Shown in pieces: positions 1-7,649 of a DNA stretch of 64,000 bases (within the stretch, counting starts at the first letter, position 1; every line of letters begins with the position of its first letter). Source of the stretch: Streptomyces tibetensis (GTDB lineage Bacteria; Actinomycetota; Actinomycetes; Streptomycetales; Streptomycetaceae); the NCBI RefSeq assembly GCF_007655005.1, contig NZ_SZVW01000019.1, forward strand, positions 1 to 64,000, given 5' to 3'. The position numbers were made by a program, and so were the translations under genes. The notes beneath the pieces were generated by a model. The model worked only from the letters and a program-made list of their open reading frames with translations. It was not told the origin of the DNA and ran no database searches.

Positions 1-100
1 TCTGAAACAGAACACGACTCATGGGGCGCGCCCAGAACTCAAAACCAGGTCACTAGGGATCACAGCGTGGCGTCAAGGCTGCAACCGAGGCGGACGAGTG

Positions 101-1357
101 TCACTCGTTGGCCAGCGGCAGCACCGATCCCACCCATGCCGTTGCCTTCCGGGGGAGTGTGTGGGTGTCGACGCCGAGGACGTGGATGTTTCCGAGGCAT
201 CCGCGCGGGCTGCCGGCCTTGAGGGTGCGGTACGAGTGCCCACCGGTGCTGGGGTGGACGATCACGGCACGCCGATCGTCGCTCGAGGTGTAGCCGGCGC
301 TGTAGGTGAGGAGCTGGTGTACGTCTGCGGCGCCGACGCCGTGGCGGTCGTAGCGCTTGTACTTGGCGTCCACCGGCAGCAGCGTGCGCACGGTCGGGTC
401 CCGGTCGGGAAGGCTGAGGAGGACGTCCGGCCGGAAGGCCGAGGTGATACCGAGGTCGCCCCGCACGGTGATGCCTGCCGCGCCACCGCTCGGGACGGTG
501 TGCCCGCCGTGCGGGATTGCCGCGTCGGTGACCAGACGCCGGACCACGGCCTCCCAGAGGGCGGGCATGGCGAGCAGTAGTCCGTCCGCCGCGGTGCCGT
601 GGTCGGTGAGGATGTCCGTCACGCCGCCGCCGCGCAGCAACAGTCGGGCCCAGGTGTGTGCGGCGCGGTAGCGGGCGTTCAACCTGGTGTACCGGGTGCG
701 GTCCAGGGCGCGGAGGGCGGCGTCCGGAGGCGTGGCCTTCGGGAACGCGTCGGCGATGGTGTGGAGGTCGCGAGCCAGGTCGGGACTCGTGGTCAGGGCC
801 CGGGCCACCTGCAGCGCGGTTCCCAGGACACGGTTGTCCCAGATGTCCGTCTCCTGGTCGAACGTGCGGGTGTGCAGCTTGTCCAGCTGTCCGTATCGGA
901 GGGTCGTCTGGGCCGCGACGTCCAGGCGTCCTCGCAGGACCGGTTCCAGGTTCTGGCGGCGCACGTAGTCCCGGCGCAGTCCCTCCCGCAGCAGTCGCTC
1001 GCACTGCGCCAGCAGGGCCGTGGCCACAAGGTCGGCGTAGCCTTCCGGGCCGGTGGCCCAGCGCCGTGACGTCACCGGCAGCGGAGCCGGCGCACCGAGG
1101 GCATACGCGAGCCAGTCCATGAGCCGATCGCCAGGAATGGCAAACTTGGGCTCCAGGACCAGACGGATGCGGTCGAGCACCAGTAGGCCGACCGTCGCAC
1201 CGGCCTTGAGTCGCCATCCTGTCGGGGTCTGCTCCAGGCCGAGACGACCGTGTGCCTGCAGGGCACGCAGACGCTTGACGTCACGGGACGTGAGCTGTGA
1301 GTCCGCCAGCAGGGCTGAGCCGTACTCCTCGATCCGTACCTCGGTGCGATCAGGCAT
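101..1357 (-). CDS. mcrC: McrC-family nuclease subunit of a McrBC restriction system
   Basis: The product (418 aa from this start) is the McrC-type subunit that supplies the nuclease for the McrB GTPase. The C-terminal half holds a PD-(D/E)XK core. An RPDVLLSL segment near residues 305-312 gives the first acid, and LLPVDAKYKRYD near 326-337 gives the DxK pair, with Asp in the usual Glu place as in McrC. A downstream helix with QLLTYS is typical. The chosen ATG overlaps the mcrB stop by 8 nt, which implies translational coupling; an in-frame GTG at 1375 is the alternative start. It is the last gene of the operon at 5882-101. In Escherichia coli McrBC cuts methylated DNA; the target here cannot be read from sequence. 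Confidence 0.85.
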   Translation of the reverse strand: MPDRTEVRIEEYGSALLADSQLTSRDVKRLRALQAHGRLGLEQTPTGWRLKAGATVGLLVLDRIRLVLEPKFAIPGDRLMDWLAYALGAPAPLPVTSRRWATGPEGYADLVATALLAQCERLLREGLRRDYVRRQNLEPVLRGRLDVAAQTTLRYGQLDKLHTRTFDQETDIWDNRVLGTALQVARALTTSPDLARDLHTIADAFPKATPPDAALRALDRTRYTRLNARYRAAHTWARLLLRGGGVTDILTDHGTAADGLLLAMPALWEAVVRRLVTDAAIPHGGHTVPSGGAAGITVRGDLGITSAFRPDVLLSLPDRDPTVRTLLPVDAKYKRYDRHGVGAADVHQLLTYSAGYTSSDDRRAVIVHPSTGGHSYRTLKAGSPRGCLGNIHVLGVDTHTLPRKATAWVGSVLPLANE

Positions 1358-2717
1358 CGGGGCCCGGTGTACCACTGGTGAACTCGCTTGCCAGCGCGGC
1401 GACGAGGTCTTGCGGCGACATCAGCGCGGGGCGCCCGGTGTCCGCGTCGACGAGACCTCCGAGGATCCGGTGCAGCAGGTCGGCGCGACCGAGGCAGTAG
1501 TCCTCCAGCAGCGGAATCACCTCGTGGTGGAAGGCGGCGGCCAGATCGTCCTCGGCGGCGATCGGCTCGCCGTCCCGGAGCAGGTAGGCCTGTCCGATCT
1601 GATGGTCGGTGTCGAGGTGGCGGGCGATGCGGGTGTTGAGGGACTCGAAGAACTGTGCCAGGTCCAGTGGACCGACGGTGCCGGACACGACATCCGGGTC
1701 GGGACCGACCGGAAGGAAGGCGAAGCGGCGGCGTACGGCGGCGTCCAGGTGGCTGATGCTGCGGTCCGCCGTGTTCATGGTCCCGATGATCCGCACGTTC
1801 GGCGGTACCGAGAACGTGCGTCGACTCACGGGCAGTCTGACGGGCAGGCCCCGCTTGTCGAGTTCGAGGAGCGTCACCAACTCGCCGAAAATGCGGGGCA
1901 GGTCACCTCGGTTGATCTCGTCGATGATCAGGAGAAACTTCTCGTCCGGGCAGGCGGAGGCCTGGGCGCACAGTGAGTGGAACACACCGTCGATGAGCGC
2001 GAGTGTCAGTCCGGGGCCTGTGATGTTCATGTCCGGCTTGAAGCCCTCGACGAAATCCTCGTATCCGTAGGAGGGATGGAAGGTCACCATGTGGATGCGG
2101 CCGGCCCGCAACATCTCCGCTTGGGCAGCGGCACGCTGCTCAGGCGGAGAGCTCAGGGCGTCCGCCCGGCCAGTGAGGACGAGGGCGGTGCCGAGCGCGA
2201 GCCGGGTCTTGCCTGTGCCGGGCGGCCCGTACAGGATCACCTGTCCCTTGCGGTCCAGCGCCTCCAGTACGCTCTCGACGTCTTCGGGCAGCATGACGGG
2301 ATCACCGGTATGTGACTCCGCGGGTTGTGTGCCCGGGACTCCGAGACCCGCGGAGATCCGCGCGAAAAAGGCCGCGTCGACCTTGGCGAACGTGGACCGC
2401 CAACCGTGTTGTGCCTCCGACAGTTTCCGCGCGTGCGAAACGTCCCACGTCACCGGAACGACGTGCCGGTATTCGACGGAGTCGGGCTCGAAGCGGTAAC
2501 TCCCGCTGACGGTGCCGGTCGCGAGGACCTCGTCCGTCCCGCGGTTGGCGACGATCCGGTCCCCCGGCTCAAGGTCCCGGAAGGCGAGCAGCCGCCGGGC
2601 GAGTGTCAGGCTGCCTCCGCTGCTGCGCGGCCAGTGCGCGTCGAGCGCCTGCTTGAGCTCGGTGTCGCTCTGGTACTGGCCAAGGTCACCGAGCTCGTCC
2701 CACCCGACGCGGATCAC
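1350..2717 (-). CDS. mcrB: McrB-family AAA+ NTPase with N-terminal EVE-like DNA-reader domain
   Basis: This 455-aa protein is the motor of a McrBC system. Residues about 40-115 read as an EVE/PUA-like fold (GDRIVANRGTDEVLATG followed by YRHVVPVTWD), a domain often used to recognise modified bases. The AAA+ core follows, with Walker A GPPGTGKT (about 162-169), the McrB hallmark FHPSYGYEDFVEGF, Walker B FLLIIDEINRGD and the MNTADRSI/AAVRRRF motifs. The start is a GTG overlapping the upstream helicase stop by 4 nt (GTGA). McrC follows with an 8-nt overlap. The family identity is firm; substrate preference for modified cytosine is inferred only from the family and the EVE-like domain. Confidence 0.9.
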   Translation of the reverse strand: MIRVGWDELGDLGQYQSDTELKQALDAHWPRSSGGSLTLARRLLAFRDLEPGDRIVANRGTDEVLATGTVSGSYRFEPDSVEYRHVVPVTWDVSHARKLSEAQHGWRSTFAKVDAAFFARISAGLGVPGTQPAESHTGDPVMLPEDVESVLEALDRKGQVILYGPPGTGKTRLALGTALVLTGRADALSSPPEQRAAAQAEMLRAGRIHMVTFHPSYGYEDFVEGFKPDMNITGPGLTLALIDGVFHSLCAQASACPDEKFLLIIDEINRGDLPRIFGELVTLLELDKRGLPVRLPVSRRTFSVPPNVRIIGTMNTADRSISHLDAAVRRRFAFLPVGPDPDVVSGTVGPLDLAQFFESLNTRIARHLDTDHQIGQAYLLRDGEPIAAEDDLAAAFHHEVIPLLEDYCLGRADLLHRILGGLVDADTGRPALMSPQDLVAALASEFTSGTPGPDA

Positions 2718-5059
2718 CGCGCCGTCACGGCATTCCCCCCACAGCCGGCCGCGTTCACCGGGTGCGATTTTCCAGATCGTGTTCTGCCGAGGCGGCCGTA
2801 TTCCTGCATGGCCTTGCGCACCATGTCGACGAGGGTGGAGTTCAGCTCCGCCACCCGCCGGTCGACGAACTGCCGCAGTTTCCCGGCGCGTAGCTCGTCC
2901 TCCGCGGCCAGCGCGATCAGGCCCACCTCCCCCTGCTCGACCCTCCCGGCACGGCCGACGAGGTTCCAGAAGTCAGGCGCCGGAATGTCGTTGCCGTACG
3001 GGAACTGGTGCGAGGCCAGGACGACGTTCGCCACCGGGAAGTTGACGCCCTGGGCGATGGTCGTGGTGGACACCAGGTGGGTCAGGTCACCGGTCTCCAT
3101 CAGGTACTCCGTGACGACTCGGATCTCGTCCGGGAGACCGCGGTGATGGACGCCGATCCCCTTGGCGAGCAGACCAGCCAGCGGGAAGTCCCCGCCGAAC
3201 TCCTCCTCGACCACCTCCCGGACCGCTCGCAGGTCTTCGCCCACGTCCGTCAGCTCGGTACGCCCGCCCGCGATGGTCCGCGCGATCGACCAGGCGTGGC
3301 CCGGCTGCTGCGCCAGCGTGATGGTCTGGCCGCGCGCCGCGAGAACCGCCGCCGTCGCCGCGGCGAGCTTGCCCGGGCTGTTCACCTGCGACCAGGACAG
3401 CCCGAGCGGCCGGTATCCGTCCAGGGGCAGCAGGTCGGGCACGCTGAGTGTCCTCCGGCTGGTGACCAGGGGTTCCAGGGCGACCTGGAAACCGCCGCTG
3501 CCCGGGGCGCGCTCACGCCGAGCCAGCGCCAGGATGCGGTCGTTCGGTGTCCAGTCCACGGACAGGCCGACCGACTGGTGGCTGCCGCTGTCCAGCCACT
3601 CGGCGATGACGTCCCCGTTGTCGATGAAGGGCGTCAGGAGCAGGAACCCCGCGTCCTGGGCCTCACGGTTGACCGTGGCGAGCAGCAGCTCCAGTTTGAT
3701 CCCGCGCTTGTCCACACCCAGGTGGTGTGCCTCGTCCGCCACCACCAGACACAGCGGACGCCCGATCTTCTCCTGCCAGCCGGACCGCAGCAGCAGGTCC
3801 AGCTTCTCCGGTGTGGATACCAGCACCCGGAACTGCCGCTCGCTGCGGTCGGTGAGCATGTCCGCTTCCAGGCCGTCGAAATCCAGGGCCGGACTGACCC
3901 GCTCCACCCCGATCCCGAGGTCGGCGAAGTCGCGGCGCAGCCGGCGCGTCACCTGGTTCACGAGCGCCCGGTTCGGGGCGACGTACGCGACCCAGCCGTG
4001 CTGCTTGTCGTAGGCGTTGAGCGCCTGGAGGATCCGGAACTGGGCGATCAGGGTCTTGCCCGCGCTGGTGGGCAGGCTGACGACCACACTGCGGTGCGCC
4101 GACCTGATCAGGCCCTGCTCGGCGAGGGCCACGCGCTGCGGTGGCAGGACCTCGAAGATCGGGCGCGGCCGTCCCCGGTCGACGAGGGAGGCGACGAAGG
4201 CGTTCACCTCCGGGCTGACCGCGCGGGCCACCGTCCACAGGCTGTTGTCGACGATCTGGTCCGCCGTGGCCGCGAGCAGCCTCACCAGCACTTCCAGATC
4301 CGGGTCCGCCGAGGCCACCGCCGCCTCCAAGGCCCGGTCGCTGTGCGCCTGCACGCGCTGGCGTACTCCGTAGTGACGGCTGGGGCGCTTCTCCCGCATC
4401 AGGTGTCCGGTCGCCAGATACTCGGCGAGCAGTTCCGCCGTCTTGAGCAGGTGGTAGTGAGCGGCCAGCGACCAGGCGGCCGGCCGGGCATCGTCCCCGG
4501 CCTCCGACAGGTACGCCTCCCCCCACACCGCCTGGTCCTGGCGCAGCCCGGCGATGACATGATCCAGGGCGTCGAGGTCCTCCCATCCGCGCTTGCGCAG
4601 CAACAGCAGCCACGCGTCCGCGGTACCGCGGCGCACCCGGCCCTCCCAGTCCTCCTCGGAATCCGGCGCGGACGGCAGCTCGACGTCTGCGAGCAGCCGG
4701 GCCGCGAGCGGCGTCTCGTCGGCGATCCAGCCCAGGCAGGCGGTACGCAGCAGCTCCAGCCGCGCCTCGGGAGCGTCACCCTCGGGCAGCCGAGCCCGCG
4801 CCAGGGCGAACATCTGCCCGCACAACCGGCGCGTGGCCGGAGCTTTCGGATCCTCCGCGATGGCGTCCCACGCGAGCAGATCCAGTGCCCCCACCGCGAA
4901 GTCGACCGCCTCGCGACTGTCCGCGGAACCCTGGGGAACGTCCGCGTCGACCGCTCGCAGGGCCGAGCCGGTCAGCACGCGCTGCGCCCGCTCACCGGCC
5001 TCCCGTACGAGACCCGGTTCGAGCGCGCCTTCCAGCCAGCCCAGATCAGCCAAGGTCAC
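2714..5059 (-). CDS. HamB-like superfamily 2 DEAD/DEAH helicase
   Basis: A 781-aa helicase. The N-terminal 300 residues are mostly alpha-helical and unrecognised. The motor has Walker A LPTSAGKTLIAQ (about residue 325), motif II VVADEAHHLG (about 441), a TTTIAQGVNFP segment and motif VI NLVGRAGRVEQGE (about 700), so it resembles Ski2-like/HamB helicases. It overlaps an upstream nuclease gene by 14 nt and mcrB by 4 nt. A helicase next to a DUF1837/HamA-like nuclease is the Hachiman layout. The start is GTG after a GGGGGTGG ribosome-binding site. An alternative reading is that it is an accessory helicase of the McrBC system rather than Hachiman proper. Confidence 0.75.
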   Translation of the reverse strand: MTLADLGWLEGALEPGLVREAGERAQRVLTGSALRAVDADVPQGSADSREAVDFAVGALDLLAWDAIAEDPKAPATRRLCGQMFALARARLPEGDAPEARLELLRTACLGWIADETPLAARLLADVELPSAPDSEEDWEGRVRRGTADAWLLLLRKRGWEDLDALDHVIAGLRQDQAVWGEAYLSEAGDDARPAAWSLAAHYHLLKTAELLAEYLATGHLMREKRPSRHYGVRQRVQAHSDRALEAAVASADPDLEVLVRLLAATADQIVDNSLWTVARAVSPEVNAFVASLVDRGRPRPIFEVLPPQRVALAEQGLIRSAHRSVVVSLPTSAGKTLIAQFRILQALNAYDKQHGWVAYVAPNRALVNQVTRRLRRDFADLGIGVERVSPALDFDGLEADMLTDRSERQFRVLVSTPEKLDLLLRSGWQEKIGRPLCLVVADEAHHLGVDKRGIKLELLLATVNREAQDAGFLLLTPFIDNGDVIAEWLDSGSHQSVGLSVDWTPNDRILALARRERAPGSGGFQVALEPLVTSRRTLSVPDLLPLDGYRPLGLSWSQVNSPGKLAAATAAVLAARGQTITLAQQPGHAWSIARTIAGGRTELTDVGEDLRAVREVVEEEFGGDFPLAGLLAKGIGVHHRGLPDEIRVVTEYLMETGDLTHLVSTTTIAQGVNFPVANVVLASHQFPYGNDIPAPDFWNLVGRAGRVEQGEVGLIALAAEDELRAGKLRQFVDRRVAELNSTLVDMVRKAMQEYGRLGRTRSGKSHPVNAAGCGGNAVTAR

Positions 5060-5882
5060 CCACCCCCGCGTGGGTGGGCCAGGCGGCCATGCCGATCGGC
5101 AGGTACCAGGCGGTCAGCAGCGCGTGCATCGGTTCCACGACCGTCTTGGCGAGCTCGGCGGCCGGCCCGCTCAGGTCCGCGGCCGCTGGAGCGGTGTCCC
5201 GCACCAGACAGCCGAACAGCCGGAAGTCCCTGCCCTGCGAGCTGATGAAGCGACGGGCCGCGATCTGGTACGCGCTGACATGCTCGGCGCTGCGGCACCG
5301 ATGGCGCAGCCACTTCATCAGCGTGAAGTGGTCGTTCCCCTGCGACAGCCGCTTGAGCTGCTCGATCATGCCGTCCGGCCGGGCGGTCATCACCGTCGGC
5401 GGACTCTTCACCTCCGCCGACGACTTCACCTCGCCGAACAGCAGCGTCGCGGTCCCGTCCGCCACCCATAAGCCCACCAGGTCGGCACCCGGAAGACTGG
5501 CCTTGCGGGTACGCCGGTCCTGGGCGCCGTCCCACAGCCACACCGCGCCGTGCCAGTGCTCCAGCAGCACCTCGGCCAGGGCCTCGCCGAACTGCCACGG
5601 TTTCGGCTCCGGCTCGGTCGCCAGCAAGGCACCGATGAACTCGGTCTCCATGTCGGTCGTGGCCAACGACCGTAACTCGGTGACGATGTCCCGGGTCGCC
5701 TCCAGGTCGCCGGCCCGCTCGGCCCACGGCCCGGCACCTAACTCCCGCATCACCTCGGCCGTCAGCCCGACGCCGCTCCACGTCACGGCCCCGTCGGTGC
5801 CGCCGTACAACTCCATCCCCTGCGGGATGCGCGGTGCGGCGCTGCCTTCCCCCACGCGTACGTCCTTCCCCCCACCCGGCAC
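5046..5882 (-). CDS. HamA-like PD-(D/E)XK nuclease (DUF1837 type)
   Basis: A 278-aa protein, first gene of the operon. The segment around residues 131-156 has GADLVGLW, then TLLFGEVKSS; Asp plus the E-x-K pair form a PD-(D/E)XK nuclease signature. The length, the position before the helicase and the E-x-K motif fit HamA of Hachiman, whose nuclease is held in check by HamB. I infer the assignment from motif and context, not from alignment. The start is uncertain: a GTG at 5882, a GTG nine codons in after GGAAGG, or an ATG at residue 23 are all possible. About 150 bp upstream carry no gene and probably the operon promoter. Confidence 0.6.
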   Translation of the reverse strand: MPGGGKDVRVGEGSAAPRIPQGMELYGGTDGAVTWSGVGLTAEVMRELGAGPWAERAGDLEATRDIVTELRSLATTDMETEFIGALLATEPEPKPWQFGEALAEVLLEHWHGAVWLWDGAQDRRTRKASLPGADLVGLWVADGTATLLFGEVKSSAEVKSPPTVMTARPDGMIEQLKRLSQGNDHFTLMKWLRHRCRSAEHVSAYQIAARRFISSQGRDFRLFGCLVRDTAPAAADLSGPAAELAKTVVEPMHALLTAWYLPIGMAAWPTHAGVGDLG

Positions 5883-6032
5883 CCCCGTGCCGACCCCGTG
5901 TCACCGCCCGACCGGGCCGGGTGGTGCATCCGGCCACTGCTGAGAACGACGGTGTGATCAGAATTCTCTCCACGCCCCGGCCGTTGTCCACGCCGTGTGT
6001 CCGCCTGTGGACGGACTGTCTCGCATTCCCCG

Positions 6033-6467
6033 TCAGGTGAGCGGGAGCCATGCCCAGACGGTTTTCCCGGAAGGCGGCCGGGGCTCCGTGCCCCAGCGGG
6101 TGGCGAGCGCGTCGACGAGCACCAGGCCGCGTCCGGACTCGGCACCGGGGTCAAGGGTGGTGGTACGGGGCTGGGGTCGACGATCGCCGCGGGGGTCGGC
6201 GACCTCGACACGGAGAGTGTCCGGCGCCTCGACGACCAGCCTGAGGCGGAAGCAGCGGCCTCTCACTCGGCCGTGCGTCACCGCGTTCGCGGCCAGCTCG
6301 GCGACCACCAGGGCGGCGGACTCACTGGCGGTGCAGGAGGGCGGCCAGCCCCACTCCGCGAGCTGCTGCACAGCCAGGAGCCGGGCCAGACGGGCACCGC
6401 GCGGTGTGGAGCTGAGGAGCTGAGTGAACTGCCGGGTCGCCCCGGGGGTGGAGATGTGTGACTTCAT
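6033..6467 (-). CDS. RsbW-like anti-sigma/ATP-binding protein (HATPase_c)
   Basis: A 144-aa single-domain GHKL ATPase. The N box is VVAELAANAVTHG (about residues 55-67) and the G1/G2-like boxes are VADPRGD and GRGLVLVDALA. There is no dimerisation or sensor domain. Streptomyces genomes have many such proteins, encoded divergently from an XRE/DUF5753 plus DUF397 pair, as here across the 6468-6590 gap. They are thought to act as anti-sigma or antagonist kinases in local regulatory circuits. Its target is unknown; it could regulate the neighbouring defence genes or be an unrelated insertion between two operons. Confidence 0.85.
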   Translation of the reverse strand: MKSHISTPGATRQFTQLLSSTPRGARLARLLAVQQLAEWGWPPSCTASESAALVVAELAANAVTHGRVRGRCFRLRLVVEAPDTLRVEVADPRGDRRPQPRTTTLDPGAESGRGLVLVDALATRWGTEPRPPSGKTVWAWLPLT

Positions 6468-6590
6468 GTCACCGAGCGTGGTCGGCTCGCTCTACGCTGA
6501 CCAGGAATCCCTTCGGTACGGAGGGTGTGTGTACCGGCACGGAAGGTGTCCCGTACGGGGTGTCGGCCGTGACCTGAGTTGGGGGTGACG

Positions 6591-7454
6591 GTGGCGGAGA
6601 CGCAGGAGTCCTACGAGTCGTACGACGATGACGGCGAGCTGAGCAGCGACCTGATTCGGGCGGTCGGCAAGCAGCTGAAGGTGCTGCGGGAACGGGCCGG
6701 GCTCACCCAGCGGGAACTGGGGGACCGGCTCGGGTACAGCGAGGATCTGATCTCCTCGGTGGAGAGGGGGCGGCGGACGCCTCAGCGGGAGTTGCTGAAG
6801 GCGGCGGATGAACTCCTCGATGCTGGTGGGGTGTTGGAGGCCGCCATCGAGGACGTGGAGAGGGTCAAGGCGAAGGGGCGGGTTCGGCATCCGGCTTGGT
6901 TTCGGGATTATGCGCGGTTGGAGCGGGGGGCCGTCGAGCTGAACTTCTACAACAACCACGACATCCCCGGCCTGTTGCAGACCGAGCGGCGGACCCGGGC
7001 GCTGTACGAGATGCGCAAGCCCTTGCTGGGTGAGGACATCATCGAGCAACGGGTGGCCTCGCGGATGGCCCGCCAGGAGATCTTGACGCACTGGCCTCCG
7101 CCCATGGTGACGGCCGTCGTCGAGGAGGTAGTGCTGCGGCGGCCCATTGGCGGACCGGAGGTTCACAAGGAGCAGCTGGAGCAACTGATCAGGCTCGCCC
7201 AGCTGCGCAACGTGGAACTCCAGGTGATGCCGACGGACCGGAGCGAGCACGCCGGGATGGGCGGCCCCTTCATCCTGCTCACGCCGAAGGGCAAGGCGCA
7301 GGTCGGATACACGGAGGTGCAGAACAGCAGCCGCCTGGTCACGGATACCGAGGACGTACGTATCCTGGCCGCACGGTACGGAAGCATCAGGGCTCAGGCG
7401 CTCACCATGCGGGAGTCCCTCGACCTGATCAACAGCATGCTGGGAGAACTATGA
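6591..7454 (+). CDS. XRE-family regulator with DUF5753 sensor domain
   Basis: A 287-aa DNA-binding regulator. Residues about 19-75 form a Cro/C1-type HTH (LKVLRERAGLTQRELGDRLG, then SEDLISSVERGRRTP). The rest is the DUF5753 domain, with the typical IPGLLQTERRTRALYE, RQEIL and EHAGMGGPF segments. I chose the GTG at 6591 because GGGGGTGA precedes it at good spacing; a TTG at 6579 lies upstream. Its stop overlaps the DUF397 start (ATGA). DUF5753-DUF397 pairs are known Streptomyces regulatory partners, with whiJ as the studied example. The target promoter is unknown. Confidence 0.92.
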   Translation: MAETQESYESYDDDGELSSDLIRAVGKQLKVLRERAGLTQRELGDRLGYSEDLISSVERGRRTPQRELLKAADELLDAGGVLEAAIEDVERVKAKGRVRHPAWFRDYARLERGAVELNFYNNHDIPGLLQTERRTRALYEMRKPLLGEDIIEQRVASRMARQEILTHWPPPMVTAVVEEVVLRRPIGGPEVHKEQLEQLIRLAQLRNVELQVMPTDRSEHAGMGGPFILLTPKGKAQVGYTEVQNSSRLVTDTEDVRILAARYGSIRAQALTMRESLDLINSMLGEL

Positions 7455-7645
7455 GCACTGCCGAATCCGTGCGCCTCAGCTGGTTCAAGAGCAGCTACAG
7501 CGGCAACGAGGGCGGCGAATGCCTGGAGGTCGCCGCCGCTCCCGGCGCCGTGCACGTGAGGGACTCCAAGCACCCCGCCCGTGCTCAGCTCGCCTTCCGG
7601 CGCCGGGAGTGGGACGCGTTCATACGGTTCGCCTCCGGACGCTGA
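7451..7645 (+). CDS. DUF397 small partner protein
   Basis: A 64-aa DUF397 protein. It has the family pattern LSWFKSSYSGNEGGECLEVA, then VHVRDSKHP and a final FRRREWDAFIRF. It overlaps the DUF5753 regulator by 4 nt and so is co-translated with it. In the whiJ model the small partner is proposed to modulate DNA binding by the XRE protein; its molecular role here is inferred from that family. Confidence 0.93.
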   Translation: MSTAESVRLSWFKSSYSGNEGGECLEVAAAPGAVHVRDSKHPARAQLAFRRREWDAFIRFASGR

Positions 7646-7649
7646 CCGC

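Noticed and set aside
1-100. A gene or attachment site before mcrC
   Set aside because: Only 100 bp are visible; it contains a GGCGCGCC palindrome but no tRNA-like or repeat structure that can be supported.
3008-5245. Plus-strand open frame of 745 codons
   Set aside because: Antisense shadow of the HamB-like helicase and McrB; composition is repetitive and has no motif, while the minus strand has full helicase motifs.
6033-7645. The HATPase/XRE/DUF397 trio as a toxin-antitoxin or new defence system
   Set aside because: This trio is very common in Streptomyces chromosomes as a regulatory module; nothing here shows a toxin domain.
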